Origin: an uncultured Lachnospiraceae bacterium
Lineage (GTDB): Bacteria > Bacillota > Clostridia > Lachnospirales > Lachnospiraceae
Length of the DNA stretch: 53,813 nucleotides
Assembly (NCBI GenBank): GCA_900554925.1
Contig: USJG01000003.1
Span: 1 to 53,813 of the forward strand
Reading direction: 5' to 3'
Below the pieces are notes generated by a model, which saw only the letters and a program-made list of their open reading frames with translations, did no database searches and was not told the DNA's origin. This document shows positions 1 to 8,461 of the stretch, in pieces (position 1 is the stretch's first letter; each line of letters begins with the position of its first letter). The position numbers and the translations under genes were made by a program.

Positions 1-1
1 G

Positions 2-106
2 GACTATATTATGAAAAACAGCGAATTGCGTATGGCTATCCGCATGGCGCAGCAACAAGACAAAGGCGGGAAACTATGGCTGGATTGTGTAAAAAGTTTG
101 CAGTGA
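2..106 (+). CDS. C-terminal tail of an unrecognised protein (partial)
   Basis: A reading frame is open from the first bases of the window and ends at a TGA at 104-106, giving 34 residues. An internal ATG lies at 11. The peptide has Met- and Gln-rich helical character and ends in KSLQ. I recognise no family. Either it is the 3' end of a gene that starts outside the window, or it is chance. No terminator follows. Confidence 0.35.
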   Translation, partial: DYIMKNSELRMAIRMAQQQDKGGKLWLDCVKSLQ

Positions 107-171
107 GGCTGCTGTGATAAAGGCGTTACAAAATCTTGTGCTTAAAAAAAAACCACTGGCAGATGTAGCGA

Positions 172-200
172 TTGAAGCTCTAATTTGGATATGCTAGAAT
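172..200 (+). promoter_or_regulatory. Promoter of the accessory operon
   Basis: TTGAAG (172-177), a 17-base spacer and TAGAAT (195-200), with TGC directly before the -10 (an extended -10). Transcription would start near 207, 40 bases before the ATG at 247. This separates the operon from whatever lies upstream. Confidence 0.6.
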
Positions 201-246
201 AAGTAGCAACCGATGTTTTAAGCGTTTGCAGTAAAGAGGAAGTAAT

Positions 247-759
247 ATGGAAGACCTGAAGGCCTTGAATTATTGTCTGCAGTCCGCTAAAAGAGCGTAT
301 GAGCAGGAAACAGAAAGACAAAGAATTACGGTAAATAAAGCAGAGTATTTATTTAAATATTTAACCTTGCTGGCAACTGCTTTTAATATCGCAGTTTCTG
401 TCATTTCTAAGATGAATGATATAGACACTGCAGAATTTACATTTTGGGGATTGTATTTTTTGATGTTAGCAGCAGGTATAGCAGGCATTTTGAGCACTTT
501 AATGATACAACGTCCCAGAAAAATAAAGCAGTTTCCTCTTGGAATTGAAGAATTAAAAAAGGTGCAGAATGAACCTGCAAAATATAGTACAGAGTGTAAA
601 CTGATATACCAGGAAATCCTTTGGAATGATACTATTACGAAAAGAATGAGACAGAACAATGATAAAACCCTGAAATGGATTATTGTGGCATATGTTGGCT
701 TGGGAGTTATGATAGTTTCGTTCGGAATGTTTATTACGTATATTGTTTGTATTGTGTAA
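247..759 (+). CDS. Three-helix membrane protein, effector-like
   Basis: 170 residues, ATG preceded by AGAGGAAG. An N-terminal charged helix (about 1-34, many Glu, Arg and Lys) leads into hydrophobic helices at about 35-56, 65-88 and 143-168. A charged cytoplasmic stretch (about 89-140) lies between helices 2 and 3. The layout (amphipathic lead helix, paired membrane helices, cytoplasmic linker, last helix) resembles small membrane effectors of bacterial conflict systems such as the SLATT and Pycsar-TM types, but no motif proves it. It is the first gene of an AT-rich operon with two tiny genes and a cysteine-peptidase-like gene. The function is not known. Confidence 0.85.
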   Translation: MEDLKALNYCLQSAKRAYEQETERQRITVNKAEYLFKYLTLLATAFNIAVSVISKMNDIDTAEFTFWGLYFLMLAAGIAGILSTLMIQRPRKIKQFPLGIEELKKVQNEPAKYSTECKLIYQEILWNDTITKRMRQNNDKTLKWIIVAYVGLGVMIVSFGMFITYIVCIV

Positions 760-775
760 TATATGAGGGATATTG

Positions 776-922
776 ATGAAAGATACAAAAGATAGCAAGA
801 AGAATAAAGTGAAGGAAAAAGATATTTTTGAAGAACAGGTTTTTACATACATTGAAGGACTTGACATAGATGATGATTTTAAGGCACTGGATATTGCTGG
901 AGAAACATATCAGGCATATTAA
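776..922 (+). CDS. Small acidic/basic protein, 48 residues, unknown
   Basis: ATG at 776, TAA at 920-922, with TGAGGGA at 764-770 as ribosome binding site. The first 15 residues are Lys-rich and the rest is acidic (contains IDDDF) with no hydrophobic segment, so it should be soluble. It starts 16 bases after the membrane-protein gene and 27 bases before the next small gene, which supports co-expression. No family recognised. It could be a regulator, an inhibitor or a substrate of the peptidase-like protein downstream. Confidence 0.6.
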   Translation: MKDTKDSKKNKVKEKDIFEEQVFTYIEGLDIDDDFKALDIAGETYQAY

Positions 923-949
923 ACAGGTATGAGTTTTACGGAGGTTAAA

Positions 950-1123
950 ATGTCACAGAAAGAAAAAATCTATTTAGAATTGAAAAAAAATATGCAGGGG
1001 TATGACAAAGATTTTTGTGGTGCTCTTAGGCGTTCTGAAGAAATTGCAGAGGCTGAAAGAAGATTTGCAGAACAGGAAATAGGCAATTTGGAAATGCTCG
1101 AAAGCTTTGGGGTGGTTTTATGA
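950..1123 (+). CDS. Small helical protein, 57 residues, unknown
   Basis: I chose the ATG at 950 because GGAGG lies at 940-944, five bases upstream. The ATG at 929 has no such site. The product is charged and probably one or two helices (rich in Glu, Lys and Arg), with one Cys near residue 23. Its stop (1121-1123) overlaps the ATG of the next gene (1120), indicating translational coupling with the peptidase-like protein. This makes an antitoxin-like or chaperone-like partner plausible, but nothing in the sequence proves it. Confidence 0.65.
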   Translation: MSQKEKIYLELKKNMQGYDKDFCGALRRSEEIAEAERRFAEQEIGNLEMLESFGVVL

Positions 1124-2511
1124 TGAAGGAAATATTGCCCCAAGGTGAACTTGAGAAGTTTGATCTGATAAATCTTACACATGCAATTCGAAAGGTAGTT
1201 TCAATCCCATATCAGGAGTTACAGCAGGAATTAGAAAAATATGTTTTCCCAAGATTGGACTTTATGGCCGGAAGTGAGGACAGTCCTCGCTTTTTTGTTT
1301 TTGAAAAGCATTATGTTGAGACGGAATGGAAAGACATGATCAGCACTCATTATATTAATACATCTTATGAAGTTAAAAATACTGTGATGCGAATTCATCT
1401 TTTTATTGGAGAAAATCTGGATGCTGATCTTTACGGAGGATGTTTTACGCTGAGAACCATTAATGAAACACAAATAATGCTTTCCTATATTTATCCAAAC
1501 TGGAAGTATTTGGAATACAATAATAGGCCGGTAAATGCTATGACCTATAAGAAGAAAGTGCATATTAACGGTGTAGAAATCGTGTTTTATACATATCCGC
1601 TTTTTGTACAGGATAATGTGGTAGTAGCCTGTGCACAGGCATGTCTTATTTCCATGTCAAAATATCTGCATTCACAGTATGATTATAGTAAGATACGGAT
1701 AGGAAATATTAATAATTCATATCATTCTAATAAAACAAAGATATATCCTTCACAGGGGTTGCTGCCAACACAGATGCTGGAAATCTTATATAACCATAAT
1801 ATACCCTGCGGATATCAGGTGTATAAAAAGAATCCTGAAGAATTTAAGGAGTATATCGACTATTGTGTGGAAAGTGCTATTCCGGTGTTGGTTGGACTGC
1901 ATATAAGAGATGAAAAAGATGAGAGTAAGGCAAAAAGGCATGTAATTCAGATTATTGGACATTCCAGCGCCTTAGATGGTAAGAGGTATCTTGTATATGA
2001 TGATTCAGGTTATTATTTAAAGCAGTTGATAATGAATGATAATGTGGGCTTTGTTGACTTAGTTGACTGGAATACTTTATGTGAGGGACTGGAGGCAAAT
2101 AAGAGCTTTATTATATATCCAATTCATGAGAAGGTGTATATTTTATACGATAATTTTAAAAAGCATATGGATGATATGTTGCAGAAATTAAATATGAGTA
2201 AGGTCATGGGAGATCAAGGCGATAGCAGCAAACGACGCACATTGCTTGTTGATAACAGGGAAGTAAAACGTTTTCTATATGAGAATATGGTGCGCAGTAC
2301 AACAATTGTTCAGGATATTCATAAAGAGGCAATGCGATTGTTGCAGATAAATATGCCACATTACCTGTGGTGTTGCGAATATAGTACCTCTATGGGAAAT
2401 ATGCTCTTTATAGCTGATCCCACATACAACAGAAGAACAACAAAGAATATTTTTCTGAACAAAGTTCCGCTGATTTGTGATAAACAAATTGGTTTATTGA
2501 AATATGAATAA
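1120..2511 (+). CDS. C39/papain-like cysteine peptidase-fold protein
   Basis: 463 residues. A central domain has the pattern of C39-like peptidases: a Cys-centred helix start (C171, in ACAQACLISM, with a second Cys at 175), a His on a beta strand (H274, in RHVIQIIGH) and an Asp soon after (D294 or D295, in LVYDDSG). There is no membrane segment and no ABC domain, so it is not a classical bacteriocin exporter. Residues 1-160 and 320-463 match nothing I know. The start could also be the second ATG at 1123. It is coupled by a 4-base overlap to the 57-residue protein. Peptidase activity is an inference from the Cys-His-Asp order. The protein could also be an inactive papain-fold sensor. Confidence 0.75.
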   Translation: MMKEILPQGELEKFDLINLTHAIRKVVSIPYQELQQELEKYVFPRLDFMAGSEDSPRFFVFEKHYVETEWKDMISTHYINTSYEVKNTVMRIHLFIGENLDADLYGGCFTLRTINETQIMLSYIYPNWKYLEYNNRPVNAMTYKKKVHINGVEIVFYTYPLFVQDNVVVACAQACLISMSKYLHSQYDYSKIRIGNINNSYHSNKTKIYPSQGLLPTQMLEILYNHNIPCGYQVYKKNPEEFKEYIDYCVESAIPVLVGLHIRDEKDESKAKRHVIQIIGHSSALDGKRYLVYDDSGYYLKQLIMNDNVGFVDLVDWNTLCEGLEANKSFIIYPIHEKVYILYDNFKKHMDDMLQKLNMSKVMGDQGDSSKRRTLLVDNREVKRFLYENMVRSTTIVQDIHKEAMRLLQINMPHYLWCCEYSTSMGNMLFIADPTYNRRTTKNIFLNKVPLICDKQIGLLKYE

Positions 2512-2544
2512 TCAGATTAAAAGCTTAAAAAGGAAATAAAAGAC

Positions 2545-3297
2545 ATGAAGAAAGTATCCCTGATTCTGACCACTTACAATAGTGAAGAAAATCTGAAAAG
2601 GACCCTTGACAGTATAGAAATGCAGGATTATCCTTCAATCGAGGTAGTGATTAAGGATGGGGGATCAACAGACCGCACTCAGGAAATCATAAAAGCTTAT
2701 GAAGAGGAAAGTAAGTATACTGTGAAGTGGAGTGCAGGAAGGGACAGCGGAATTTATGACGCCATGAATCAGGGCTATCCCATGGCATCCGGCGATATTA
2801 TCGTCTTTTTTAATGATCTGTTTCGGGAAGCATCAGTGGTCGCTAAAATGGTTCAGCTGATAGAAGCGAATCCGGGATGTGTGGGTGCCCATGCAAATCT
2901 GGTTTATGCTACAGATGAGAAGGTGGTCAGATATTGGAGGATGGGCCCCCAGAAAAGCCTGTACCTGGGGTGGATGCCGGGTCATCCCACCCTGTTTCTT
3001 AAAAAGGAGATCTACGAGAAGTATGGCCTGTACAACCCGGAGTATCGGATTGCGGCAGACTATGAATTTATGATCCGGTTTTTGAAGGATAAAAACAACC
3101 GGCTGGCATATTTGCCAGAAACAATTATCCAGATGTACTATGGAGGAACCAGCACGGGAAGTACAGGGAGCTATCTGTTATCCTTAAAGGAAGGGCACAG
3201 AGCGCTTAAGGACAATGGGATCAAAGGCGCGTTTGTCATCGACTTTTTGCGGACATGCAGAGTGCTTTTACAGTTTTTGGGGCGTGGAGGGAAATAA
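2545..3297 (+). CDS. GT2 family glycosyltransferase (WcaE-like)
   Basis: 250 residues, a GT-A fold enzyme expected to add a sugar to a lipid-linked oligosaccharide on the cytoplasmic side of the membrane. It begins with the GT2 strand VSLILTTYN, then KDGGSTD (37-43), SGIYDAMNQG (68-77), FFND (88-91, in the place of the usual DXD), GHPTLF (146-151) and AADYEF (160-165), an order typical of the colanic-acid WcaE/WfgS group. No membrane helix. First gene of the left polysaccharide locus, 33 bases after the accessory operon. The sugar specificity cannot be read from the sequence. Confidence 0.9.
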   Translation: MKKVSLILTTYNSEENLKRTLDSIEMQDYPSIEVVIKDGGSTDRTQEIIKAYEEESKYTVKWSAGRDSGIYDAMNQGYPMASGDIIVFFNDLFREASVVAKMVQLIEANPGCVGAHANLVYATDEKVVRYWRMGPQKSLYLGWMPGHPTLFLKKEIYEKYGLYNPEYRIAADYEFMIRFLKDKNNRLAYLPETIIQMYYGGTSTGSTGSYLLSLKEGHRALKDNGIKGAFVIDFLRTCRVLLQFLGRGGK

Positions 3298-3363
3298 GGT
3301 ACCGAAGCATACCTGCACATTCTTTAAAGGACCGACAATATATTTGAGGGAGAGAGTTAATAC

Positions 3364-4827
3364 ATGAGGACTGAAAAGTATAAAAATTATGCTATCGGAT
3401 TGGCAATTAATTTATCCATGCTGCTGATCTTCTGGGGAGGTATGCTGAGAAAAAGTTTTAATGCAGACACGGTTTCCCATATGACATCACAGGACGCAGA
3501 TATTTTCTGGAACCTGGCAGACGGAAGATTTATCATTGCGCTTGGGGACGCCATATTGATGAAGCTTGGGCTCAGGGTAACCAACAACTTGAGTATTACC
3601 ATGTTTTTTGCATTTTTATTTTTTGCAATGGCGATGCTGGTTGTTCAGAAAATATTTAAAGATTGGCAGCCAGAGGAGCAATGGGGGAGGATCGGCTGGT
3701 TTTTTGGAGTGAATCTGGTATTTTTAAATGTGCTTTTTGCTGAACTGTTAATGTTTGGCGAATGCAGCGCTTATTTTGGGTTTGGATATTTCATGGCATC
3801 GTTAGGAGTACTGCAATTTACCAGAAAAAGGTACATATCCATGTTTTTGCTGTTTCTGGCGGGGGCCTGCTCTTATCAGTACACAATGATTTTTGCGGCA
3901 ATTCTAATTGCCTTTTATATCTGCTTAAAGCACAGGGAGGAACTGACGCTAAAGGCTGTTAAGGAGGAGTTGTTTGGCATTATTGCCTGTATGAGTGCCG
4001 GTGTGCTGAATCTTCTGAGTGTTAAATTGTTGGTAAAACTTGGTGTTATTGAAAAATTTGGAAAATATGCAGGATGGGGAGATGGACATCAGAAGCTTAC
4101 GGATTTTGAGGCAAGCCTTATAAGCCTGTACAGGAGCAGCATGGAAATTTTCCCTGATTTGTGGCTGCCGCTTTTATTCATATTAGGTGTGTTTGCCCTG
4201 ATGGTCTATAGCTGTATAAAGTCAAAAACGTTGAAAAAATTTCCATTTATTTTGATTGTTTTTTTGGGAAGCATGGTTATGCTTTATGCAATCCCCTTTA
4301 TGCAGGAATCCTTTTCTTTTCCTCCAAGGATGGCTTTTTGTTTTTATCTGTTGCAGGGAATGCTGGCTGTGACGGCCTATGCTGTATGCACCACAGGAAT
4401 GCGAAAACTGCTTACGACGGCATGTATGGGATATATACTGATACAGCTTCTTTTTTCCGACTTCGTGGTAACAAATCATTTTGTCAGCAATACCCTGGAT
4501 GAAGTCTATGTCAGCATGATGTATCAGGAGGTATTGAAATACGAGGAAGAAACGGGAACCAGGGTTACCAGGATAGCGATTTACAAGGATATAGATGCTC
4601 CGGATAATTATGAAGAGGTAAACTATCATGTTCATCAGATTAACGAAAGGACACTGGGAACCGCAACAAACTCCCTTATATGGAAAGTGACGGGGCGGCA
4701 TTTTGAGGATATAGGAAATCAACAGGAGATTTATGACCAATATTTTAAGGACAGGAATTGGGATTATCTTGATTTGTCGCAGCAGCTTGTTATTATTGGG
4801 GACACAGCGTACTGGTGTATTTTCTGA
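3364..4827 (+). CDS. Multi-pass GtrII-like glucosyltransferase family protein
   Basis: 487 residues with about ten hydrophobic helices and a C-terminal extracytoplasmic stretch of about 100 residues. The first extracytoplasmic loop carries NADTVSHMTSQD followed by GRF, which resembles the GtrII type (acidic loop, then GRW/GRF). Known GtrII proteins use an undecaprenyl-phosphate-linked sugar to modify polysaccharide outside the membrane. It follows a GT2 gene at 66 bases. The donor could come from the GtrB-like enzymes at 7231-8160 or 13510-14448. The assignment rests on the layout and this loop only. Confidence 0.65.
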   Translation: MRTEKYKNYAIGLAINLSMLLIFWGGMLRKSFNADTVSHMTSQDADIFWNLADGRFIIALGDAILMKLGLRVTNNLSITMFFAFLFFAMAMLVVQKIFKDWQPEEQWGRIGWFFGVNLVFLNVLFAELLMFGECSAYFGFGYFMASLGVLQFTRKRYISMFLLFLAGACSYQYTMIFAAILIAFYICLKHREELTLKAVKEELFGIIACMSAGVLNLLSVKLLVKLGVIEKFGKYAGWGDGHQKLTDFEASLISLYRSSMEIFPDLWLPLLFILGVFALMVYSCIKSKTLKKFPFILIVFLGSMVMLYAIPFMQESFSFPPRMAFCFYLLQGMLAVTAYAVCTTGMRKLLTTACMGYILIQLLFSDFVVTNHFVSNTLDEVYVSMMYQEVLKYEEETGTRVTRIAIYKDIDAPDNYEEVNYHVHQINERTLGTATNSLIWKVTGRHFEDIGNQQEIYDQYFKDRNWDYLDLSQQLVIIGDTAYWCIF

Positions 4828-4830
4828 GAA

Positions 4831-4859
4831 TTGACTAAAAGTCATATGCATTATAAAAT
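4831..4859 (+). promoter_or_regulatory. Possible promoter upstream of the uronate epimerase
   Basis: TTGACT (4831-4836), a 17-base spacer and TAAAAT (4854-4859), in the 70-base gap between the GtrII-like gene and the epimerase gene. Confidence 0.4.
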
Positions 4860-4897
4860 ATATCTGGTAATATATAAAAACAGGAAAAGGACGTCTT

Positions 4898-5893
4898 ATG
4901 AAATTGGTTGATGTAACGAAACGTTATCTCATTACCGGAGGAGCCGGGTTTATAGGCTTTTACTTATCAAAAGCGCTTCTTGAAAAGGGCGCGGTGGTAA
5001 TGGGACTTGATAATTTAAATGATTATTACGAGGTTTCTCTTAAGGAGGACAGGCTTTCGATCCTGAAAGAATATCCGGGTTACCGCTTTGTGAAGGCTGA
5101 TCTGGCGGATAAGGAAGCGGTATTTGAAGCATTTCAGGATTTTGCCCCGCAGATTGTGGTGAATCTGGCGGCACAGGCAGGTGTGCGCTACAGCATTGAT
5201 AATCCGGATGCATATATTCAGTCCAATATTGTAGGATTTTTTAATGTTCTGGAAGGATGCCGCCATTATCCGGTGGAGCATCTGGTGTTTGCTTCCTCCA
5301 GTTCTGTATATGGGGGGAATAAGAAGGTGCCGTTTTCCACGGAAGATAAGGTGGATCAGCCGGTAAGTTTATATGCGGCCACTAAGAAATCTAACGAGCT
5401 TATGGCTTATTCTTACAGCAAATTATATCAGATTCCCCTTACCGGACTTCGATTCTTTACGGTTTACGGCCCTATGGGAAGGCCTGACATGGCATACTTT
5501 AAGTTTGCAAAGAAGATTATGGCGGATGAACCCATACAGATTTATAATCATGGCGATATGAGGCGTGATTTTACCTATATTGATGATATTGTAAAGGGAG
5601 TTGAAAACATTCTCTGCAATCCGCCGAAGAAGGATGAAAATGGCGCTGCTTACAAGATTTACAACATTGGAAATAATAAGCCGGAGAAGCTTATGGATTA
5701 CATTGCTGTGCTGGAAAAGTGTCTTGGAAAGGAAGCAAAGAAAGAATATCTGCCCATGCAGCCCGGAGATGTTTATGAAACCTATGCGGATGTTAAGGAT
5801 CTGATGGACGATTATGGATTTAAGCCCTCCACTACCATTGAGGAGGGATTGGAGAAATTTGCGGAGTGGTTTTTGCGTTACTATCAACATTAA
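4898..5893 (+). CDS. NAD-dependent UDP-glucuronate 4-epimerase
   Basis: 331 residues, extended short-chain dehydrogenase fold. The NAD-binding GGAGFIG is at 14-20, the catalytic Ser region SSSSVYG at 133-139 and Y159-A-A-T-K163 is the Tyr/Lys pair. The sequence after it (TGLRFFTVYGPMGRPDMAYFKF, interrupted here for length as TGLRFFTVYGP then GRPDMAYF) matches UDP-glucuronate 4-epimerases rather than GalE. It should convert UDP-GlcA to UDP-GalA in the cytoplasm. The UDP-glucose dehydrogenase that makes UDP-GlcA lies 16 bases downstream, so the two form a UDP-GalA supply pair. The original start at 4898 is followed by seven residues before the Rossmann strand. Confidence 0.9.
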   Translation: MKLVDVTKRYLITGGAGFIGFYLSKALLEKGAVVMGLDNLNDYYEVSLKEDRLSILKEYPGYRFVKADLADKEAVFEAFQDFAPQIVVNLAAQAGVRYSIDNPDAYIQSNIVGFFNVLEGCRHYPVEHLVFASSSSVYGGNKKVPFSTEDKVDQPVSLYAATKKSNELMAYSYSKLYQIPLTGLRFFTVYGPMGRPDMAYFKFAKKIMADEPIQIYNHGDMRRDFTYIDDIVKGVENILCNPPKKDENGAAYKIYNIGNNKPEKLMDYIAVLEKCLGKEAKKEYLPMQPGDVYETYADVKDLMDDYGFKPSTTIEEGLEKFAEWFLRYYQH

Positions 5894-5909
5894 GAAGGAG
5901 AAGGGGTAA

Positions 5910-7220
5910 ATGAAAATTGCAGTTGCAGGTACAGGATATGTGGGACTGGTAGCAGGCGTATGCTTTGCAGAAAAAGGCTATGACGTAACCTGTGTGGATG
6001 TAGATGAAAAGAAAGTGGAGATCATGCGTCAGGGGATTTCCCCTATTTACGAAGAGGGACTGGAAGAACTGATGAAAAAGAACAATGCAGAAGGAAGGCT
6101 GCATTATACCACTGACTACAAAGCCGCGTATAAAGATGCAGATGTTGTTTTTATTGGAGTAGGTACGCCGGAGATGCCGGACGGAAGCGCAAATTTAAGC
6201 TATATCGCTACGGTTTCCAGGCAGATTGCTGAGACAATAGAAAAGGATTGTCTGGTTGTAGTAAAATCCACTGTTCCGGTTGGAACCAATGATAAGGTAG
6301 AGCAGTTTATTAAGGACTTCCTGGTACATGACGTCAAGGTTGAGGTGGCCTCCAACCCTGAATTTCTGGCGCAGGGCACGGCTGTTCATGATACGCTTCA
6401 TGCAGCGAGAATCATCATTGGAACAGAAAGCAAGGAAGCGGAGAGCCTGCTTAAGAAGATTTATGAACCCTTTGGACTTCCCATTGTTTCTGTAAAAAGG
6501 CGTTCCGCAGAAATGATCAAGTATGCCTGCAACGATTTTCTGGCACTTAAGATTTCTTACATGAATGATATTGCTAATCTGTGCGAGCTGGTTGGAGCTG
6601 ATATTACAGATGTGGCCAGAGGCATGAGCTATGATGAGAGGATTGGCGCCCGCTTTTTAAACGCGGGGATTGGATTTGGAGGCAGCTGTTTTCCTAAAGA
6701 TACCAAGGCACTGAAATTTCTGGCGAAAGAGCATGGCTATCAGCTAAAGACAGTGGAGGCCTGCGTGGAGGTAAACAGTGCTCAGAAGACCAGATTATTT
6801 GAGAAGGCAAAGGAGAGGATGATTTCCTTCAGCGGCCTGAAAACGGCGGTGCTTGGTCTTACCTTTAAAGCGGGTACAGATGACCTGCGGGAGGCGCCCT
6901 CTATTGATAATTTAAAATTGCTTTTGGCAGCAGGAGCAGATGTATATGCGTACGACCCTAAGGGAGCAGAGCGTTCAAGGCAGTTATTCCCGGAAGGAAA
7001 GCTGGAAAATGGAACTATGCATTATGTTGCTTCTGTAAGTGAAGCATTGGATAAAGCCAATATTTGCTTTGTGTTTACGGAATGGCCGGAAATTAAGGCT
7101 GTTTTGCCCGGGGAATTTAAGGAAAAGATGCATACGCCACTGGTATATGACGGGAGAAATCTGTTTGATCCGGCACAGATGAAAAAAGCCGGGGTTGAAT
7201 ATTACAGTATAGGACGATAA
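5910..7220 (+). CDS. ugd: UDP-glucose 6-dehydrogenase
   Basis: 436 residues, the usual length. It oxidises UDP-glucose to UDP-glucuronate with two NAD+. The Rossmann motif GTGYVGL is at 7-13, K204 lies in EMIKYACNDF, and the catalytic Cys is C260 in GFGGSCFPKD. The C-terminal UDP-binding domain holds GLTFKAGTDDLREAPS. Strong AAGGAGAAGGGG ribosome binding site. It follows the 4-epimerase by 16 bases and is followed at once by a convergent terminator shared with the reverse-strand GT2 gene. Confidence 0.95.
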   Translation: MKIAVAGTGYVGLVAGVCFAEKGYDVTCVDVDEKKVEIMRQGISPIYEEGLEELMKKNNAEGRLHYTTDYKAAYKDADVVFIGVGTPEMPDGSANLSYIATVSRQIAETIEKDCLVVVKSTVPVGTNDKVEQFIKDFLVHDVKVEVASNPEFLAQGTAVHDTLHAARIIIGTESKEAESLLKKIYEPFGLPIVSVKRRSAEMIKYACNDFLALKISYMNDIANLCELVGADITDVARGMSYDERIGARFLNAGIGFGGSCFPKDTKALKFLAKEHGYQLKTVEACVEVNSAQKTRLFEKAKERMISFSGLKTAVLGLTFKAGTDDLREAPSIDNLKLLLAAGADVYAYDPKGAERSRQLFPEGKLENGTMHYVASVSEALDKANICFVFTEWPEIKAVLPGEFKEKMHTPLVYDGRNLFDPAQMKKAGVEYYSIGR

Positions 7221-7248
7221 AAGATGCGGCTTAACAGCCGCATCTTTT
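7219..7248. terminator. Bidirectional rho-independent terminator
   Basis: A 13-bp perfect stem (AAAAGATGCGGCT, loop TAAC, complementary arm), A-rich on one side and T-rich on the other, so it can stop transcription from both directions. It overlaps the end of ugd and contains the stop codon of the convergent GT2 gene. Confidence 0.85.
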
Positions 7249-8160
7249 GCTTATAATATATCTTGGCCTTGCCTTAATTTCATTGTAAATCCTGGATATA
7301 TAATGGCCGATGATGCCGAGGCTTATCATCAGGACGCTTCCAATAATAAGCTGCAGAAGAATCACCGTGGTAAAGCCCTCCAGTGCAGTTCCCGAAAAAT
7401 ATTTATAAAGGGACTGAATCCCAAGAATTATGGAGGCCAGCAGCATGATCCATCCCATCAGACTTACAAACTGCATTGGTGCCCCGGAAAAAGAGGTAAT
7501 GTTTTGGATGGCGTATTTGGTAAGGCTCCATACGGACCATTTAGAGGTACCGATGGCACGCTCCGAAACCTCGAAGGGGATGGAGACAGATTTAAATCCT
7601 ATCCAGGAGGACAGGGCACGGAAAAAAGGTGCCCGCTCAGGCATCATAAGGAGCGCGTCCATTGCTTTGCGGTCCATTAATTTAAAGTCAGAAGCCTTTG
7701 ACATATCAATGCCTGTGGCCTTGCTGATCAGGCGGTAAAAGCTGTTGGCGCATAAGGTGTGGAGAGGGTTTTCTTTTCCGCGGGAGGCTTTTACACCCTC
7801 CACAACTTCATAGCCCTTCTGCCAGAGCCCATACATATCGGGCAATAGGGCCGCCGGATGCTGAAGATCGCAATCCATAACCACGCAGCAGGCGCCCGCA
7901 GCAGCTTCAATTCCAGCGAAAATAGCAGCTTCCTTGCCGAAATTTCTTGAAAAGGACAGTCCTTTTACCTCAGGATGCTCCCTGGAAAGCTCACTGATGC
8001 GCAGATAAGTTAAATCCTTAGAGCCATCATCCACAAATATAATCTCAAATGGAATAGTTTTCTGATCCAATATTTCTTTTATGGCTTTAAAGGTTCTTTC
8101 TATATTATCCTGTTCATTGTAGGAGGGGATAATAAGAGAGAGGGTTTTGTTTTCCTGCAT
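7231..8160 (-). CDS. Polyprenyl-phosphate glycosyltransferase (GtrB/DPM1-like GT2)
   Basis: 309 residues from the ATG at 8160, chosen because AAGGAG lies nine bases upstream. A longer frame up to 8232 lacks a site. The GT2 domain shows SLIIPSYNE, FVDDGS (about 43-47), SRNFGKE (about 71-77) and the metal-binding DCD (96-98). Two C-terminal hydrophobic helices follow, as in GtrB/ArnC-type enzymes. It should charge undecaprenyl phosphate with one sugar for a GT-C transferase outside the membrane. The only reverse-strand gene in the left locus, it has its own transcript ending at the shared terminator. Confidence 0.9.
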   Translation of the reverse strand: MQENKTLSLIIPSYNEQDNIERTFKAIKEILDQKTIPFEIIFVDDGSKDLTYLRISELSREHPEVKGLSFSRNFGKEAAIFAGIEAAAGACCVVMDCDLQHPAALLPDMYGLWQKGYEVVEGVKASRGKENPLHTLCANSFYRLISKATGIDMSKASDFKLMDRKAMDALLMMPERAPFFRALSSWIGFKSVSIPFEVSERAIGTSKWSVWSLTKYAIQNITSFSGAPMQFVSLMGWIMLLASIILGIQSLYKYFSGTALEGFTTVILLQLIIGSVLMISLGIIGHYISRIYNEIKARPRYIISKRCGC

Positions 8161-8461
8161 ATATTCATTCTCCTTGTGGAAGATACCAATATCCATAAAC
8201 TTAAGTATATACGAGAAAATCTGCTTTTGCAACTTGGAAAGAGCGGCGTCTTGTAATATCTGCGGCGGAATTGAATAAAATATTATTAAAAGAAAAAGTT
8301 ATTAAGAAATTTTTAAGGTTCGCGAAAAAAATATTAAAATGATTGAGAAAATGAGTTTTAGAGAAAAAAATGTGTTATGCTATGGAAGTACAGATTGAAT
8401 GCAATAATCAGATATAAATAAAATCCGTGTGGCAGTATGCGGAAAGTGAGGAGTGCAGAAT
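8161..8461. other. Divergent intergenic region
   Basis: 301 bases between the divergent GT2 and SGNH lipoprotein genes. It is AT-rich. The only forward signal I can support is the extended -10 at 8373-8381. I could not place a convincing promoter for the reverse-strand gene. Confidence 0.5.
8373..8381 (+). promoter_or_regulatory. Extended -10 element for the SGNH lipoprotein gene
   Basis: TGTTATGCT, an extended -10 (TG, one base, TATGCT), lies 80 bases before the ATG at 8462. No good -35 is seen at the right distance. Confidence 0.4.

Noticed and set aside
145..161. A 16-base string (AAAAAAACCACTGGCA) shared with 50858-50873
   Set aside because: One copy lies in a coding region with no wider similarity around it. 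Half of it is an A-run, so chance is likely.
114..197. 27-codon frame starting with GTG between the first two genes
   Set aside because: No ribosome binding site, and it overlaps the -35 and -10 of the next operon.
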